DNA from: Oreocharis arfaki
Lineage: Eukaryota; Chordata; Aves; Passeriformes; Paramythiidae
NCBI GenBank assembly: GCA_013398015.1
Contig: VZRR01005748.1
Location: 267,661 to 331,660 of the forward strand
DNA length: 64,000 nucleotides
Direction of reading: 5' to 3'
In this document: positions 38,701 through 53,700 of the stretch, one piece after another
How the letters are laid out: every line of letters begins with the position of its first letter
How positions within the stretch are numbered: the stretch's first letter is position 1
Translations under genes and position numbers: made by a program
The notes under the pieces: generated by a model
Databases searched by the model: none
Told to the model about the DNA's origin: nothing
What the model saw: the letters and a program-made list of their open reading frames with translations, nothing else

Positions 38701-41700
38701 GTGCAGAAGCAGCCCAAACAACATCAAGGTAAGTGAGACCTCCTCAGGAAAGTACAGAGATGGTTTCCCCTCATCACCAAATACTAGAAGAATTCCCTGT
38801 GAGCAGGGAATGGCTCACAGTGGCAGTATAACAAGAAACAAACCTAAGTGTTTTGAATATGAGAAATTTATGAGAATGAGAATTTGAAATAATTCTTAAA
38901 TTCTTTTTTTTCTGTATTACTGTAATAGATGTGATGCATGTGGAGTACTCATTTGTCATGTGAATGACTTTAAATGATCAAAGGTAAAGGTTTTACCTGT
39001 TACTGAATGATCTGGGAGTTATTTTCTCTTCTGGTTTACTCCTTATTTAGTACTACCTAAGTTAGCCCATGTGCTTGCCTGCTATTACAGAGTTCCTTTT
39101 GAAATCCAATGCATTCATATTCTTAGCTCTCCTGTAAACATTGATTTATATAGAGAGTATTTTTGTTGATTTTAAGCAAATCTCTTGTCAGTAAAATTCA
39201 GAAATCTACTTCTGAAGACAAGCAGGATATAGAAACCATCATGTGGCAAGAAATAATTCTGAATGAATATGCAGAAGCTAATCAGAGGAGAAGGAGCAAG
39301 AGAATCGACAACAAACGGAGTAAGATACTCTATGCTGTTATCATACAGATTATTATTTGAACAACTATACTGAATCAAATAGAATTCATAATTTTTCCAA
39401 TATACTGTGGCACGATTTTCTTTAAAAAATATGGTATAAACATTCATTTTAATAATTAAAGTTATTGATAATTTCCCTTCTTCTGAAAACCCTTATATTA
39501 GCAACCTAATTGTTAACTTGTTTGCATGAGCTCCTTAAGAATCATGAGATGTTTATCAGGATGCAAATTTTATTACAGTGTTTTATATGAAAAAATTATG
39601 GTGTGTTCTGAAAAGGAGAAATGTTTTTTTGCAGAGTGAAAAAATAGATCCTGAGCTACATTTATATATCTTTCTGCCATTTAGTATTCTGTGTACAACA
39701 TCATTGTCAGAGCACTGCCGTCCTTGAGAACTGACTTAGACAAAACAGTTTATTCTATTTTGAATGCCTGCTGTTGTTATCCTGTCTACAGGATTATAGG
39801 GCCTTTACTACCACAGTTACAGACCACTCTTTTGAAGTATTTTTATTTGCAATATGCTTTATTAGGGAGAAAGATTGCTATTTTTCTTCCTTAGAAGTTA
39901 CATGCAGAGAAATTCTTGGCCTTGCAGAGGAATTTTGTGGGAGAATAAAGAATTTCCTCATTTAAGTGTTCACTCCAGCACCTTTAAGATTGGGTCTTAT
40001 CTGTTGGGGGTTTTTTTTGTTTAAGTCCACTCGAACAGGGTTTTTCCACTTACCTACAATCATTTAAACATCTTACAAAGTTTGTAAGTATTTGAATTGT
40101 AGCAGCTACATTATAGATCTTAAAAAATGTGAGGAAGACCACCTCCAATTAAGAGAATTTAATTCTCTTTTGCAGGATTTTAATTATTCACAAGATAAGC
40201 ACTATTTTGATGAGATTTAAAGTTGAATGACTAACTGCTCATCTATTTCCAATTGACTTGATAGTTTCCGTTTAAGTAAACAAGTTATTGATTCTTTAGC
40301 ACGGTTTCTGCAGAAAGAGTTGCACTGCCTATAGAAGTAGCTTCATGTTAAACCAATCTAGGAAGCTTACATCCCTTTCACAGCAGACCTATCAAGAGCC
40401 CATTAGTCATCTTAGTTTGGTAATTCACTCTAAAAAGAGCCCCATGATAAGTTTTGGGTTGGGTCTGCGTGTGTCACTTGTTTTGCACAAGGTCAGGCAC
40501 GTGGAAAGCTCTAGGGAAGGCAACTGGAAGTGATGGGAAATAGATCCCTTCAAGGAAGATTTTAATGAAGTAAAGTGTAACATAAAACTGCTCATTGTGC
40601 TTTTCATGTCTGTGCAGTTTAATCCCTCCTGAACTGCTTGGCTGGTTTAGATCAGCTTTGATTAGTGACTGCATGTTTTGAATGATTGACATTTTGCAAG
40701 GCTGGACAGGTAGAGGAGAGGGACTGTATGCTCAGCTGAGGGAAACCCTTATCTATTAGATTCTAAAAATCTACACAGAGTCAAGAATTTAAGAATGTTT
40801 GGAATTAGTCTGAGCTCACAGTGTATCACGATGCACAAAACATCAGGCTGTGTGAGTTACAGCTTTAGAAGAACTGTGGGTTTTATGGTCTATTTCTGGT
40901 GATGCTGAATTGATTTTTGCCTTTTCTGCTTTAATATGTTCTCTATATTCTTCACACATATATTTGTAGCTCTGTAGGCCATTATTGTATTTGTATTTAG
41001 CCCCAGTGCTTTTCCCTACCTTTTCCTACCCCTATAGGCAGAAAGACAAAACACATTCCAGAGGCTCCAAGCTGGGTGTCCAAGGCCCCTATCCTATCTT
41101 GGTTTTTCTGGGAGTCAAGGTTGAAACCAGCTCTTTGAGACACATTTTCATAAACAAAGTTTAGTTCCTATCTAAGGGGGGAGGATTTAGAAAATAATTG
41201 AACTGGGGGGAATTACTTCACCGCTTATGTCTTTAAATGGGAATTTTTGTCAGTTATGCTGATTCGCTAAACTTATAAAACTGTATTCCCCCTGTGCAGG
41301 GTGGGCATTTTCCATACCTGCCTCTGGAGGCCTCCAATAAAGACCAGCCTTTATATTACCTCCTATACTAATATTATCTCAAAAATGTGTTGTTTCATTT
41401 CTAAGTTCTTTAAGGCATCACTGGCACAAAGGTGGAGTTTTAGGGCCAGTGGGACACATTTGCTACAGCTTGTGGAGAGGAGCAATGTATATGGCCTGCT
41501 GTCTTAAGAGCTTTCATTAGCAGATGAATTAATGGCATAGGCCTGCACTATGTTTATCTGCAAGCTATTCTCCTGTTCTTTCCTTCTTCCCTTTGGTCTT
41601 CCCTCCTTGTTTTTTTTCAGAGGCAGTAGCCAGGATGCACTTCTCCACAGTTTTAAGGGATGCTGGAATGGCACTGCTGGTGAAGTACAGAACAGCTCAT

Positions 41701-44700
41701 CTGTGTACTGGAAATAATTTCAGCCAAGCTGAAAACTGTGATGACTGCATAATGGGAGATAATGTTTGTTTTGTAAAATACTAAACTAGGCATTAAAAAC
41801 AGTCTCTTTTAAATGTTACTATTTTTACATTTATACCTTATATTCACCTTTCACTCATTACAGAAATGACTGAGCTGGTTGTGAAGTAATGAGAAAAGAT
41901 AACCTGAGAGAGTTAATCACTTGCTCACAAACCAGAGGTTTTAAAAGATAGATGAGTAAAAAAGAATGGTGGATAAATTTGACTTTTAAGAAAGGTTAAT
42001 GGAAATTATGGAATTAAAATTATGGAATAACTGACTGGTTATTAAAATGATTGCTTTGTAATGATTTGAATGCAGACTAGTGGTTTTATCATCCATACAC
42101 ACCTTGCAAAAATGTCACTAGAAAGGAAGAAGTCTGAAGTTAAAAACACTTCTACATAGTCATATTTCTCTGTGTTCAATTTCAGTTGGAATTTTGTTAT
42201 GAAATGCACGATGACGTCTTTTATTAAATGGTGTTATTTTTCACTTTGTGACATGTTTTTTTGAGGTTTTCATTTTTACTAGATTGAATGAACATTTGTT
42301 TCTTTGGAAAGCTTATTTACTAACTGTGATATAAAGTGAAGCCAAGATAAGGGAGAAAAGATATTTTTCTGTGTAACGGATCTTTTACATTATTTTTCAG
42401 GACGAGAAGCCTTTGGTAAGAATTCTGTGAATCCAACTCGCCCCCTTTCACTTTCAACAATCCACAGGAGGAATGCATATGGTGAGAACTTACTGCATAG
42501 AGCTGTTGTTCACCAAGATGTAGATCTTGTACGTAGGATAATAAAAGCTGGTGGAAAAGTAAATGCTCAGGATTATGCTGGTAAGTTGCAGTTGTACTAA
42601 AATACTATTTTCAATAAAAGTACCTGCCTGTAACTAATAGAAACATACATTATTAGTTTGTGCAGTGGACAAGGCTGTAGGTTTGTGACTGGTCAGTTGA
42701 TTATTAAATTTTTATTGGTTTAACTTAGTACTTGTTCATGGAAAAACATGTAGATCTAGTTATAAAAGTATACAAGAAAAGAAAATTTTGAGGGAAAAGT
42801 AAGCACTTTAAAAAGTTACAAAGTGGTGCAATTAGGTTTACATAGCCTTAATTCAATGATCCTGTGCATGCTTATAACGAAACAGTCCCTAATTAAATAA
42901 TCAGCTTCATAGATTTTGAAGTTGGGGTCCATTTTTTCTCCCTTTCAGTGGCAAATAACTTCAGATGTCAAGATGTAGATTTTCCAGTTTAATTTTTCAG
43001 AAACTTTGATTTCGCCCGTTACATCTTGAGGAAAGTCGAGCACTGTTTTGACATTTTATGTTGTGATTACTTGGTATTTTCCTTTTTTTCTTCATCTTGG
43101 TCAGGGAAAAAAAATCTTGACAAATAGCAGCCAGCTGTTTGATTCAAGAAATTGACCTTATTCACTTTTGTGGGTGATACTCTGTGCCAAAGACTTCACC
43201 TTAATTATTACGTCGTTGTTGCAAATATAAGACTGTTCCTAATCTGTGCTTCCCTGTCTCCTCCATTAGTCTTTGAAAAATTTCTGTAACAAGGAAATTG
43301 TTTCAGACAGCAGGCTCTTCTGCTAGAAAACTTCATTCTTACAGTCTTTGCATATTGTGCTAGCAGCTGGGATGTCACAACTGTCCTGTGGGAAAGAAAA
43401 AAACCCACATTCTGCAGTTATAGTCTGTTGCATAATGCAACCATGTAACAGACCAAAATTAAGGTTGAAATTCTGTCTTCTGGAATATATTGAGAGATAG
43501 ATTGGATCAGTGGCAAATCTCAGACTTTTTCAGCACAGGCATATGGGCTAACAGAGTGACTTGTAATATGTACTAACTTGTGCTAGAGGCAGATGAGAAA
43601 ATATTTTGTTGGTGGGGTTCAAAGCCCTCTGTTGATAATGGAGAAGTGCTGATAGTGTGAGTTCAGCTGCAGCCACGGTAGGCAAGTGTACTAAAGTGCA
43701 CTGGTTCTAGATTTTGGTGTCACAGCTGCTTCCATTTTCTGCCATTGGGTATTTTGCTAGGCCGCCATTTCTTCATCCCCCGGACTCTGGCTGCTGGTTT
43801 TTTGGTGCAAAAGGAGCAGAGCTGCCCAAAGTATCTTTTAGTTGTACTCCCTGAAGAGATGAGAGGTTGACCTGGCCCTGCTTCTTTTGTTTTCAATGAG
43901 GCAAGTGTAATCAGAAAGAAGTAGACTTACCAGACTTGTGTCCTTTTGACATGCACTTTCATCTTGGTCTCAATGGGTCGTTGTTCTGAATATTATAGTC
44001 TGCCTCTGTGTCTGTTCTCCTCCTTTAAAGCTCCCCCTCAGTGATTATCGGTATCTTAGTCTGGTGTTTTTTCCTTATTCCTATGGCATGGTACTCTGCT
44101 TCAGTACCTTACTGAGTTCTTAAGATCTTCTGTTGTTTGTTCTGTTTTGGGTTTCTTTTCTCCTTTCTATTTCCTGGACATCAGCATGTCACATATGGAC
44201 AGCATATTAGAGATACTGTCTTGTGCTCTCAGTTTGAGTCTTGACTCACAGTATCCCAAGGGATCTAAGAAACAGTTCCAGTGAGACTTTTGTTTCTCCT
44301 TGATTTGGAGCATGCACAGAGTCCTTGCAGGCTCATGTTGCTAATGTCTAGTGATTATTAATTGGATGTATTGCAGGTGCAGTTTTTCTGGGTCTTATTA
44401 TTAGATCAGGTAGCAGATACTTTTTACTGAGGGAGAAATTAGTACATTCCCCTAAATAAAAATTTTTGTTGTCTCCTTAACAGATTTCATAATAAACCTA
44501 GTTACTGGGACTATACAATATTCAGGGTTGGGCTGTGTATAAAAGAGCCTTGAGAGTTTCTCTCTCTAGCAATATTAAGATAATTTTTGCTTAATGGGAC
44601 TGAAACTATCTTATTAAGCATTATTAATTCACAAATTTAGTATGTGAATTAGGCCCTGACAACCTTCTGATAATGGAAAATTGTTGAAGAGTAAGACGAT

Positions 44701-47700
44701 CCATGAAAGTGGTCTTCTGGAGGGCATGTTAGTTTCAGAGCTGGAAAATAGAAAGTGGAAAATCCTCTTGTGTTTTCCACTTATGTCTCTCACCCTGCAT
44801 GTTTAAGGACCTGATGCATGGCTATGCTAAACCCAGTTCAAAGACTTACATTCTATATTTTTCCTAAAGAAGCTCCTTCATGGAGTAGAATTCATGTCAT
44901 GTCTAGTCATACAGTTTTTTTCCATATACCTGGGAGTGAATATGGAATTTCACTAGGGATTTTTCATTTACTTGAGCACTCAAACCATTCTTGGATAGTC
45001 TTAAAAATGTTTTTGTTTGGTAGTAAATAATTTATGTCTATATTTTTGTCTCTTCTTTCTTACTTATGCTCTTCTGTATAGCCATTTAAATAAGAGGGTG
45101 CTGCAAAAAATTACCTTGTTCTTAAAATAGTGCATGTTTTACTCCAGGAGAAATTACTAAAATATGGGATGAATAATTTTTATTCTTTCCTTTCATAACA
45201 GAACTATCAAATCTAAGACTAATGTTGTTACACCAGCATCTACTTCCTCAGTAGGTGCAAATTTTGTCAAAAGCGTGAGCTCTCCCAACCCTTGTGACAT
45301 TTTCATAAACATTTCTTCATGCATCTTATTGGAACACATCGGTTTTTACTATTTCAGTATACTCTGTGAAGTCTTTATCAGAGGGACAACCTAAAACTGA
45401 CATAAATTTTTAGGAATTTTTTCAGCCAAATGTGAAATACATGTTTTTCTTTTTCGTAGGCTTGACTGCACTACATATAGCAAGTGTGGAAGGCTTTTAT
45501 GAGATAGCAAATCTGCTTTTGAAAGCAGGAGCTGATGTTAATGCTACACAAAAGGAACAGATAACACCCTTGCAAGATGCAGTTAAAGAAGGTCATTATG
45601 AGGTATATTCCGAATTGAACACAAAGTATGATTTAGGAATAGAAATTATTGTTGTTGAGTCCAGAAGGTCACATAATATTTTTGTATGGGGCTGGCTTTT
45701 CTAGATTATAGGTAAATTCAGGAGCTTGCAAGTCCTCTCTGCCTGATTTCTGTTCAATCCACACCATGCTTAACAAGCTTTGTCCAAAAGAAGACATTTT
45801 TTCTAACTGTTTCAGACAATGGCTGTACTATGGAGGAGTAGATTGCTACAGTTTAAGACTGTATCATTCACTGATTTTGTAATCACCTTGTAGAGTAACT
45901 TCTGACTTAAGCAGTCTTCTGGACTATTAATGACATTTTTTTCGTGATTTAGGAATCATGCATATATGGTGTGTCATCACAGCCATGCACACCCATGTAT
46001 TAACACAGAACATGGAGGATTATGAAGAAGTAGCCTTATATTTGGTTGGGTCTTAAACTGAAAGCTAACTGAATCGCCAGTTTGTATTAATTGTAAGATT
46101 TCTTGCCAAATGCAGTGCTTTCATAAGCCTGTGTCCGAACTGCAGATCCTCTTTCAGTCTAGCAGTGGTCACCTCCACCTATCTGTCTGTGCATGTTCCT
46201 AGGGTGGCCCAAATTTATGTAGGAGTTATGTGTGTCTCCTTTATCTGCTGGCAGTTTTTTTCTATAGACCCGCACATATGCTGCCTAATTCTTACTGATT
46301 TCCAAGATTTTAAAGGGTTTTTTTGGAGGGTGGTTGGTTAGTTTTTTTCCTAAACATTTGGTCTTTTTCACAACTGAGACGAGACTTCATCTGTTTCTCT
46401 TGGAAAAGTCTCTCTGGAGCAAAGAGGAAGGGTGGACCTCTGGTTAATTTTTTCTGAGACTTGAGAGCCCCAAGAATGAATTGCAGCTCATGCATCACAG
46501 GCTGTTGCAGGTTCATGAAATATTTCTGAGTTTTGTGACTGTATCTAAGATTCCCTTTCCATGGTTGTGGATGAAGGTCTCTGCATCTCTGCAAGCAATA
46601 CTTTGGGGCCAGCAACTTGAGTGATATTGGAAGAACACTGATCTCAACTATGTCACCAAGATCATTCAGCACAGAGCTGAGTTAAAGTTATGCAAGCTGG
46701 TATATTTAGAGGAAATAGTACTACATGGTGGTGCTGTATTTACTCATTGCTCTGTTTACTCAGTAGCAGTAAAATTGTCTTACTGCAGTGGTCTGTCAGA
46801 TTTAATTTTGTTGTTTTTTGGCTAGCAACAAAATAGTGATAGTGATTCAGTAATATGACTTTCACTAACATGGTATTTGAAGCTGTGTTTTTCAAAGCTA
46901 CCTTCTCTGTGTGAAGTTGTTACTGTAGATTAGAAACACACCTTTTGACTACTTTATAATTTTCTGTGCTTGCAATATGCAAAATCAATTCATTTCAGAA
47001 AAAATAGTAAGTATAGGAAAGATTTTCTAGTAGTCCAGTTAGGGGGGAAAGTATACAAGTATGGCAGGTAGCTAATGAACCTGTTATGGAAGAAGTGTTC
47101 TCAACTTTACTGGTTGAAAAAATCTGAAGACTTGGGGCAACTTGTGAAACCCAAAAGGGCTTTTGCTGCCAGCTGAACTCTTTCTATTTTACTCTCTCGT
47201 TAGGAAAATGTATGGATTAGGAAAACTTCATTAACAATTTTCTCATTAGCGGTCTGGTTAGAAGTAATGAGAGACTTGAACACGCAGGTGAAGGATGTGA
47301 GTCAAGTTCAGTCTGAAATTATAACAGATGCTGAAGAGAGAAATGCAGAGGTACAAGTAAAATCACACATGTTGGAATAAGATTGTAGGCTTACCCACAG
47401 AAATAAAACAATCAGACTGCAAATATCCCTTGTCTTAAAAAACTATTTTGCAAATGTTGATGGAACATTTTGCTAAAGTGGTAATTTCTTGAATAGCAAC
47501 AGATGCAGACTTTATATTTATACAAAAATCATAATGTTGGTAGCAAGACCATCTGAATGTGTTTCATTTGATCGGATTTATGTTGTACAGCAGAAATAGT
47601 TGTCAAAGCTTCCCTTGTGGTCACAGGAGTCACAATAGATACATCTAGAGTACAATTTATTTTCTCCTGAAGTAGATATCCTGAAGGGATAAGCTGACTC

Positions 47701-50700
47701 GAACCCTAAAATCACTTGTTATTTTCTGCCAATTAAGAGTTATGGAGGATGAATCCTACCCTGTGTTTTGGGAGACCTTGTCTTAATGGCATCAGGTTAA
47801 TAACTGGAACAATTTATAAGAATAAAAATAATTAGACTGTAGGATAATGATGCATCTAGGGGAATGCGTGGTGTTTATGAACTAGAAAAAAGAGGGATTT
47901 GATTTTTGTTGCTTGTGTTGTCAAGTACAAGAGAGAGAATCCATAAGGATTATGAAAAATACTGTCAGAAAAAAAATTATCTGAAAAACTTATTTTTCTA
48001 GATGGCAAACTTATTACTTTGGTATGGAGCTGATCCCTTATTGAAAAATCAGATGGGAAGGTGTGCATTAGAAGAAGCTTCTGACACATCTATGAGGAAA
48101 CTTCTTGAAAGTTATGTAGCAAAATTGAGAAGATATTCAATAGCAGGTAGGAAGGCATTATTGTGACATATCGTCACCACTAAATGGAGAAATTTAGAAC
48201 ATCTGTTGAACTGTATTTACTTAATTACTGCTAATAACTCTATGGCCTTCACTGTCTGATGCCAGAGTTACCAGTGAGTACTCCTTACCCTCCACGGTTG
48301 CTGTACATTGACAAAGTATAAAAGATAATGAGGTCCAGCTGTTTCTTGGTCTGGAGTTACCTTTAAATTTGAAATGAAGATGTGAAACACAGTAGTTGTC
48401 TATCTAAATGGAAGATGCAGTGTTGCTTGACTTGCTGGTGGATGAGGTATGGTTTAGAGATGGGGATAAAATTTGGTTTTAAACTGGCGTAAAGTCTGAA
48501 TTTTGAAGGATCCATATGATAAAGAATGGGAAACTAGGATTAGATCTAGATCTTTGGGGTTTCCAAGCCTTAACTGCTGTTAAGGCTGTGTACAGGAAAA
48601 TTTTACAGTAGATAACAGCTAGTGAGTTTGTAAGGAGAAAGTTGGATTAGAGCTAGTGATTGGCTAAGGGGAGAAGTGGGTGTTTTACAGTCTTGGGAAC
48701 TAAGTTGTGAAGAAAGTTTGGAGGAGGCTGTTTGACCAGAAGCAGGTACAAGATAAGCCTTGATTAGAGCTAGGATTAAGACTATGGACACCCATGGGCC
48801 AGTGGTATGTTTAAGTCAGGAGTCCCAATCCCTCAGACTATTATCCATTACTATTTTTCCACATGGGTAGCAATAAAGCTGTAACGTTAAGTCCAGGGAT
48901 AATCAAAAGAGACTTCAGAGCCTTAGGATAGCTGGTAAGGGAATCTGGTAGACAGGTAGTTTTTTCCTGTCTTCTTCCAGTTGTGAGCAGGGACATTGGA
49001 AGAAGCAGGCAAACCTAGTCTGTTAATGCATGACTGCATAGCTAATGCCACTGCCACAATTCTGGATTTTTCAGTAAAGGGATGGTCTGGATGTCACCAG
49101 GTCTTCTGGTGTCAGGTGGCATTCACCTTTCTCAGAGAAGGAGGAGAGTCTTTGCTCAGAAGTTAGCAGGGCTCACTGACCGAGCTCAAAACTAGACTTG
49201 AAGGGACACTGGGATAATATAAGACTTGTCAATGAGAAGCTGTCAGGTGACATGAAGGTTAGATGAACGGGGTGCTAGTGAGGGTTGTCAGCCTGCTGCT
49301 CTGAGATTCCTGGGGTATCCTGAAGCACGCTTAAAGTCTTACAGAGAAGAGCCAGGGATTATGCTAAGTTTCGAAAAGAATTGCTCAGGTCAGTAATCAT
49401 CAAGAAAATTTGTAAGTATGGTGCCATTCTTTACTCTCACCAAACCTCATTTGAACAAGAGGCTATTTGCCACAAAGATTCAACTCCAAAATTTGATAAA
49501 TATTTTATATATTGATGTGTTTTAGATTCCAATAAAACCCTTATGGGCTTGATAATTTTTCTTAAAATCTAAATATCATAAATAATGTTACATGCAATAT
49601 TGTAGACATAAGATCATATATATATATAAAGTAAATCATGATCTCTTTTCAATTCTGGTCTCTTTCTGTCTTTCATTTTCATTTCAGGTGGAGATGATTC
49701 AAAGAATATGTTAAATACTCAGTGTGTAGAAGATGCAAACCAGTGCCAGGTACATCTTTACAAAGAATTCTAATTTGGTGATAAACTGTTACGGGCTTGC
49801 TGAGAGTCTTCAGTAAACTAAAGCATATGACTGTTTCTGAAGTATGTTTCAATACCAGCACACAATGTACTAGATATACCCAACAGGGTCTGAGAGTGAT
49901 AGTTGATGTTATGCTCATCCTTAATAGTACTTGAGATAAAGTACGGCTGCATGAAGATGCAAGACAGAGGCAATCAGCTGTGTCTCATAGATGATGTTTC
50001 TTGCTGTTTTCGCAAGTGCTGCAGACCTAATTTACAGACAGCATGGTACATGAGTGCCTGTTTGTACTTGCAGAAGCCTGACTGAAACTGGAATTTGTTG
50101 TCTGGCTTGTAGCAGTAGGATAGTTATGACTTGCCTCTGTGTAGCGTAAGTTATGTTGGTTTTTGAGAGGAAAGGGTTGGGAAAACACTGACTTGCACAG
50201 GGGTTGCATAATTATGCTGTGAGATCTCAGTAAGATGAGGGAGCTGGTGCCTCGTGTGAAGACAAGACACCATGATCAGTCACTTGGAATGGTGTTTGCA
50301 TGTAGTGCAACAGCTTTTTGCATCAAGAGCTGCATTCTCCCCCTCTGTTTTCTTCCTTTGAACAATGATAACAGATAATATCTGAGATGTAGAGTGTAGT
50401 GTGCATAGATACATCTTTTGGAGCTTTTGAAGTTTTATGAGGTTATGATAACTATCTTTGTTACTCACAGTTGTGCAGTCTATCTGTCCTTTGGAATGTT
50501 ACAGTGTGACAGCATCCATAGTGTATAGTCTTAGATTATGCTTTAAAACATTAGACGATTGATAAAGAAGGTGATGTAAACATTTAATTATGTAAACCTA
50601 TTACTGTAGCTGTGTAACTGATAATTTTGGTTGTGTCAAGTGTTGCAGAGTGTGTTCTGGTTCTGTCTCCAAATATAAAGTGATCAGAAGGATAATGCTA

Positions 50701-53700
50701 ACCCTAGTTAGTCATTGGCCTTTAGACCAGCTGTGTTTTGAGATTGCCATGAGTTCATTTTGTGTGGTTTTGATGTGTTATTTACCCTTCTTTATAATTT
50801 CCTGGAATAATTGCAGACAGGCTTGTCAGAAATGTGAAACTACAGCTCTGGTTTTTGACCACAGAAACAAGGCAGTTTTGAAGGCAGGTTATTAATTCAA
50901 ACTCACTTCAAATTTCAAAAATAAATACAAGTTAAAAGCACTTCAGTAATATTTATTGTTGGATTTTACCCATGAATTTTTATACTTTTATACACATATT
51001 TCTTAGTTCCTTAATTTCTTGGTCTTGCTGTCTTAAAAAGCAGCACAGAGGAAAATAGTTAATTTTATGGAAGCAGAGTTTTCGTCTAGTATATAGTAAA
51101 GCAATTTATCAGAAAATGAAGTTAAGTATATGGCCTGTTTTAGAGATAGAATTAAATGCATCAACATGATGATATTGGAGCATCAAAGGAAGTTTTGCTA
51201 AACATGAGCTAAGCAGAAAAACAAATTTGGTGAAAAACACAAGAATAAAGCTCTTCAGGAATCTTTCTCTGAAGGCATAAAAATAAAAAAGTTCAAAGAA
51301 GGATATTCTTATAGCAGAGGCTACAAGTAAGAATAAAACTATTCAGAAATAATGTCTCATGTTACACGGACCTCAAGTTTAGTTCCACATACAGTCCAAG
51401 GAACTTTACAGAAAATGTATTTCACTGATGATGGACCTAATGGAATGGGCCAGCCTACTGCTGTATCTGTTTGTAATTGTAGCATCCTACTTAGTGTTGT
51501 AGGGAAACTGAGCTAAGTAAGGTGGTATTGCAACAGGAGTGTGATCCAGCAATGGTGCAGTGAAAATTCATTTGCAGAATAAAGGAGCAGCACTGGTGGA
51601 AGCTCAGCAACTTCTTTGTGAAAGGGAGGAGATCACCAGTTTGTGTTGTCTCACATCCATGGTTTCTGGAGAAAAATTGTGTGCACCACATTCTAGGATT
51701 GCTGATTTAACAGAACTTGATTCTCAGTCAATACTGTCTTGCTTTGGCTTCCTCTCACGATATATCTGTTTTAAAGTTACAACTGGATGTGACAGGGATC
51801 AACATCATCTCATGCCGAGTAGCAGTAGTAGTTTGAGTGACAGGAGTCTAAATACTGATATGAGAACACTTTCAGAACAATTATTTGCAAAACTTGACAA
51901 ATCAAGTGTAATCTGATGTTAATGGAAATAAATCTAATGGATCAGCTCTGAGTTTAAAACTCTCTTTGCCTTTGTTTTGAGAGATTTCCTTACAGACAGA
52001 GGAGTCAGAGCCAGCATGTGCAAATCCTCAGGAGACAAGGCAAAACACAAAGGCAGCCCCCTGTTCCAGTAGCAGCAACAACAAGCTTTCATCTAATCAA
52101 TCACAGTTGAGTCAAGCATCAGAACAGCAAACGTCTAAGACGTCAGGTGAAAAGTTAATACTTTATAAACCAGTGGAGTTCTTTTTCCAAACATGAGGAT
52201 GGCTTTTTAAAAATGTGTGAGGGAAAGTTAGACTGTATACATATATATATATAGCATGTTGAGCAAATACTCTAGTGCTGAATACCTAAACCCTGAAATA
52301 TTTCCAGGATTTCTACACTCCATTTTACAGAATGCACATTTTGTTTATGTTACATTCCTCGGTCTTTCAGCATTGTGGTTGAGGGGATGCAGGATCATTT
52401 GTGAGAGCTTCAAGCTGATCCTTGCTTAAGTATGTTACATAAACAGCAGTTTAAAATAACACTAGATTGGTCTTTAGTTAACTGTTTTATGTGTCACAGA
52501 TCAAAGAACAGGGCTGTCCATATATTTGACACACAAAGATCCATTTATATTTTATAGGCTTTATCTTCCTCAGGGACAAATCAGCATAGACTCTGATTGT
52601 ACTGATACCTTTGGGTTTAGCTGCAGTATGGAGACAAACCTACTTACATGAGAATAAGGATCTAGCATCCTGCAATAGTTGTATTCTCTCCTGCCTTCTC
52701 ATGCAGCTTTTTGTTTAGCATTTTCATCTCATGTGTAAGGTTTGCATTTATCTTGGAGCCTTACCATCATGATAGACCCCTCCTCCAACTCATCTTTAAG
52801 CTCTAAATATTTTCACTTACTGATTTTTTAATAAAGCTAGCACTCATCGTGTGTACGTTGGTTCTTTCTGGAACAAGAGAACCATCGTACTCAAGACTTG
52901 CTAAAACCAAAACATCCTCGCTTAAAACCTTTTTTTGGCTCCTATTTATACAATTATGATTTTAAAAAGCTTTATTCCAAGCATGTGTCTTGTAATTTGG
53001 TCGTCTCTGGGATACCATGTCCCAAGTTACTTTTTTCCTCATAAGGGATTCTTCAGGTAATATTTTACTCAGAAAAAATTAATTATTCCCTTTATACCCA
53101 GAGACTGTTGCCTTTTCAGAGGTGGTGCAAGAAAGTATGGCTGTTTATACTGTTGAAGGCCTTAATAAGTTTGGAGTCCAGGACAATGGCATTCAGATTG
53201 CTGTAGAAATAAAGTGGAAAATGGGATGATGTTTTCTGACTTGTGGGATTTTCAGATTTTTTACTCTCCAGTGTTTTTTCTTCATTAACTGGCCTTTGTA
53301 TCTCATCTGATTGTTCCTATGTCCCACTTGTCTTCCTTACATGATTGCAATCTTGAATAAAAATCTTTTCTTTACGAATGACACAGTGCCATGAGCGTTG
53401 TAGTGTTTCATCTACAGTCAGTCACTTATGAGGCTCCTGGCATTTCTATTCTGCTTATACAGAAGGAAGGTACAAACAGCTTGCTTCTTTTCTAATAGTT
53501 CAACCTGTGGAAAAAATTGCTCCTAGACCAGTGTTGGGGTATTGAAGGACAGTGTCCTTGAAGTTGCTGAGGTATGTCAGCCTAATCTATCCTAATTGCT
53601 GGTTACAGTAATCTCTTCATTTTATCTTTGTGCTGTGCTGGCTGGACTTTGTATTTGCCAAGATCTGGATCTTTCCCACTCGTGACCTACCTGGCCGTGC

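Larger units (their letters stand above)
42401..48146 (+). other. ANKRD31: ANKRD31 exons 10-12, first ankyrin triplet
   Basis: Exons 42401-42580, 45460-45602 and 48002-48146 encode three ankyrin repeats (residues about 502-600). Repeat 1 has the GENLLHRAV core and ends in NAQDYAG. Repeat 2 has GLTALHIAS and LLKAGADVN. Repeat 3 has ITPLQDAV and LLWYGADPLLKN. All three closely match the human triplet. The exon breaks are at the start of repeat 2 (phase 1, inside a Gly codon) and in the middle of repeat 3 (phase 0, after HYE). The triplet is a likely protein-binding surface. A second GTAAGA donor lies 15 bases into exon 10, at 42416. Confidence 0.93.

Noticed and set aside
46310..46672. 120-codon minus-strand open frame in an ANKRD31 intron
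   Set aside because: No family recognised and no flanking signals; a chance frame or an old unidentified repeat is more likely.
47215..47360. Possible extra ANKRD31 exon between exons 11 and 12
   Set aside because: The required phase 0 frame meets a stop after three codons, and exons 11 and 12 already join cleanly within one ankyrin repeat.
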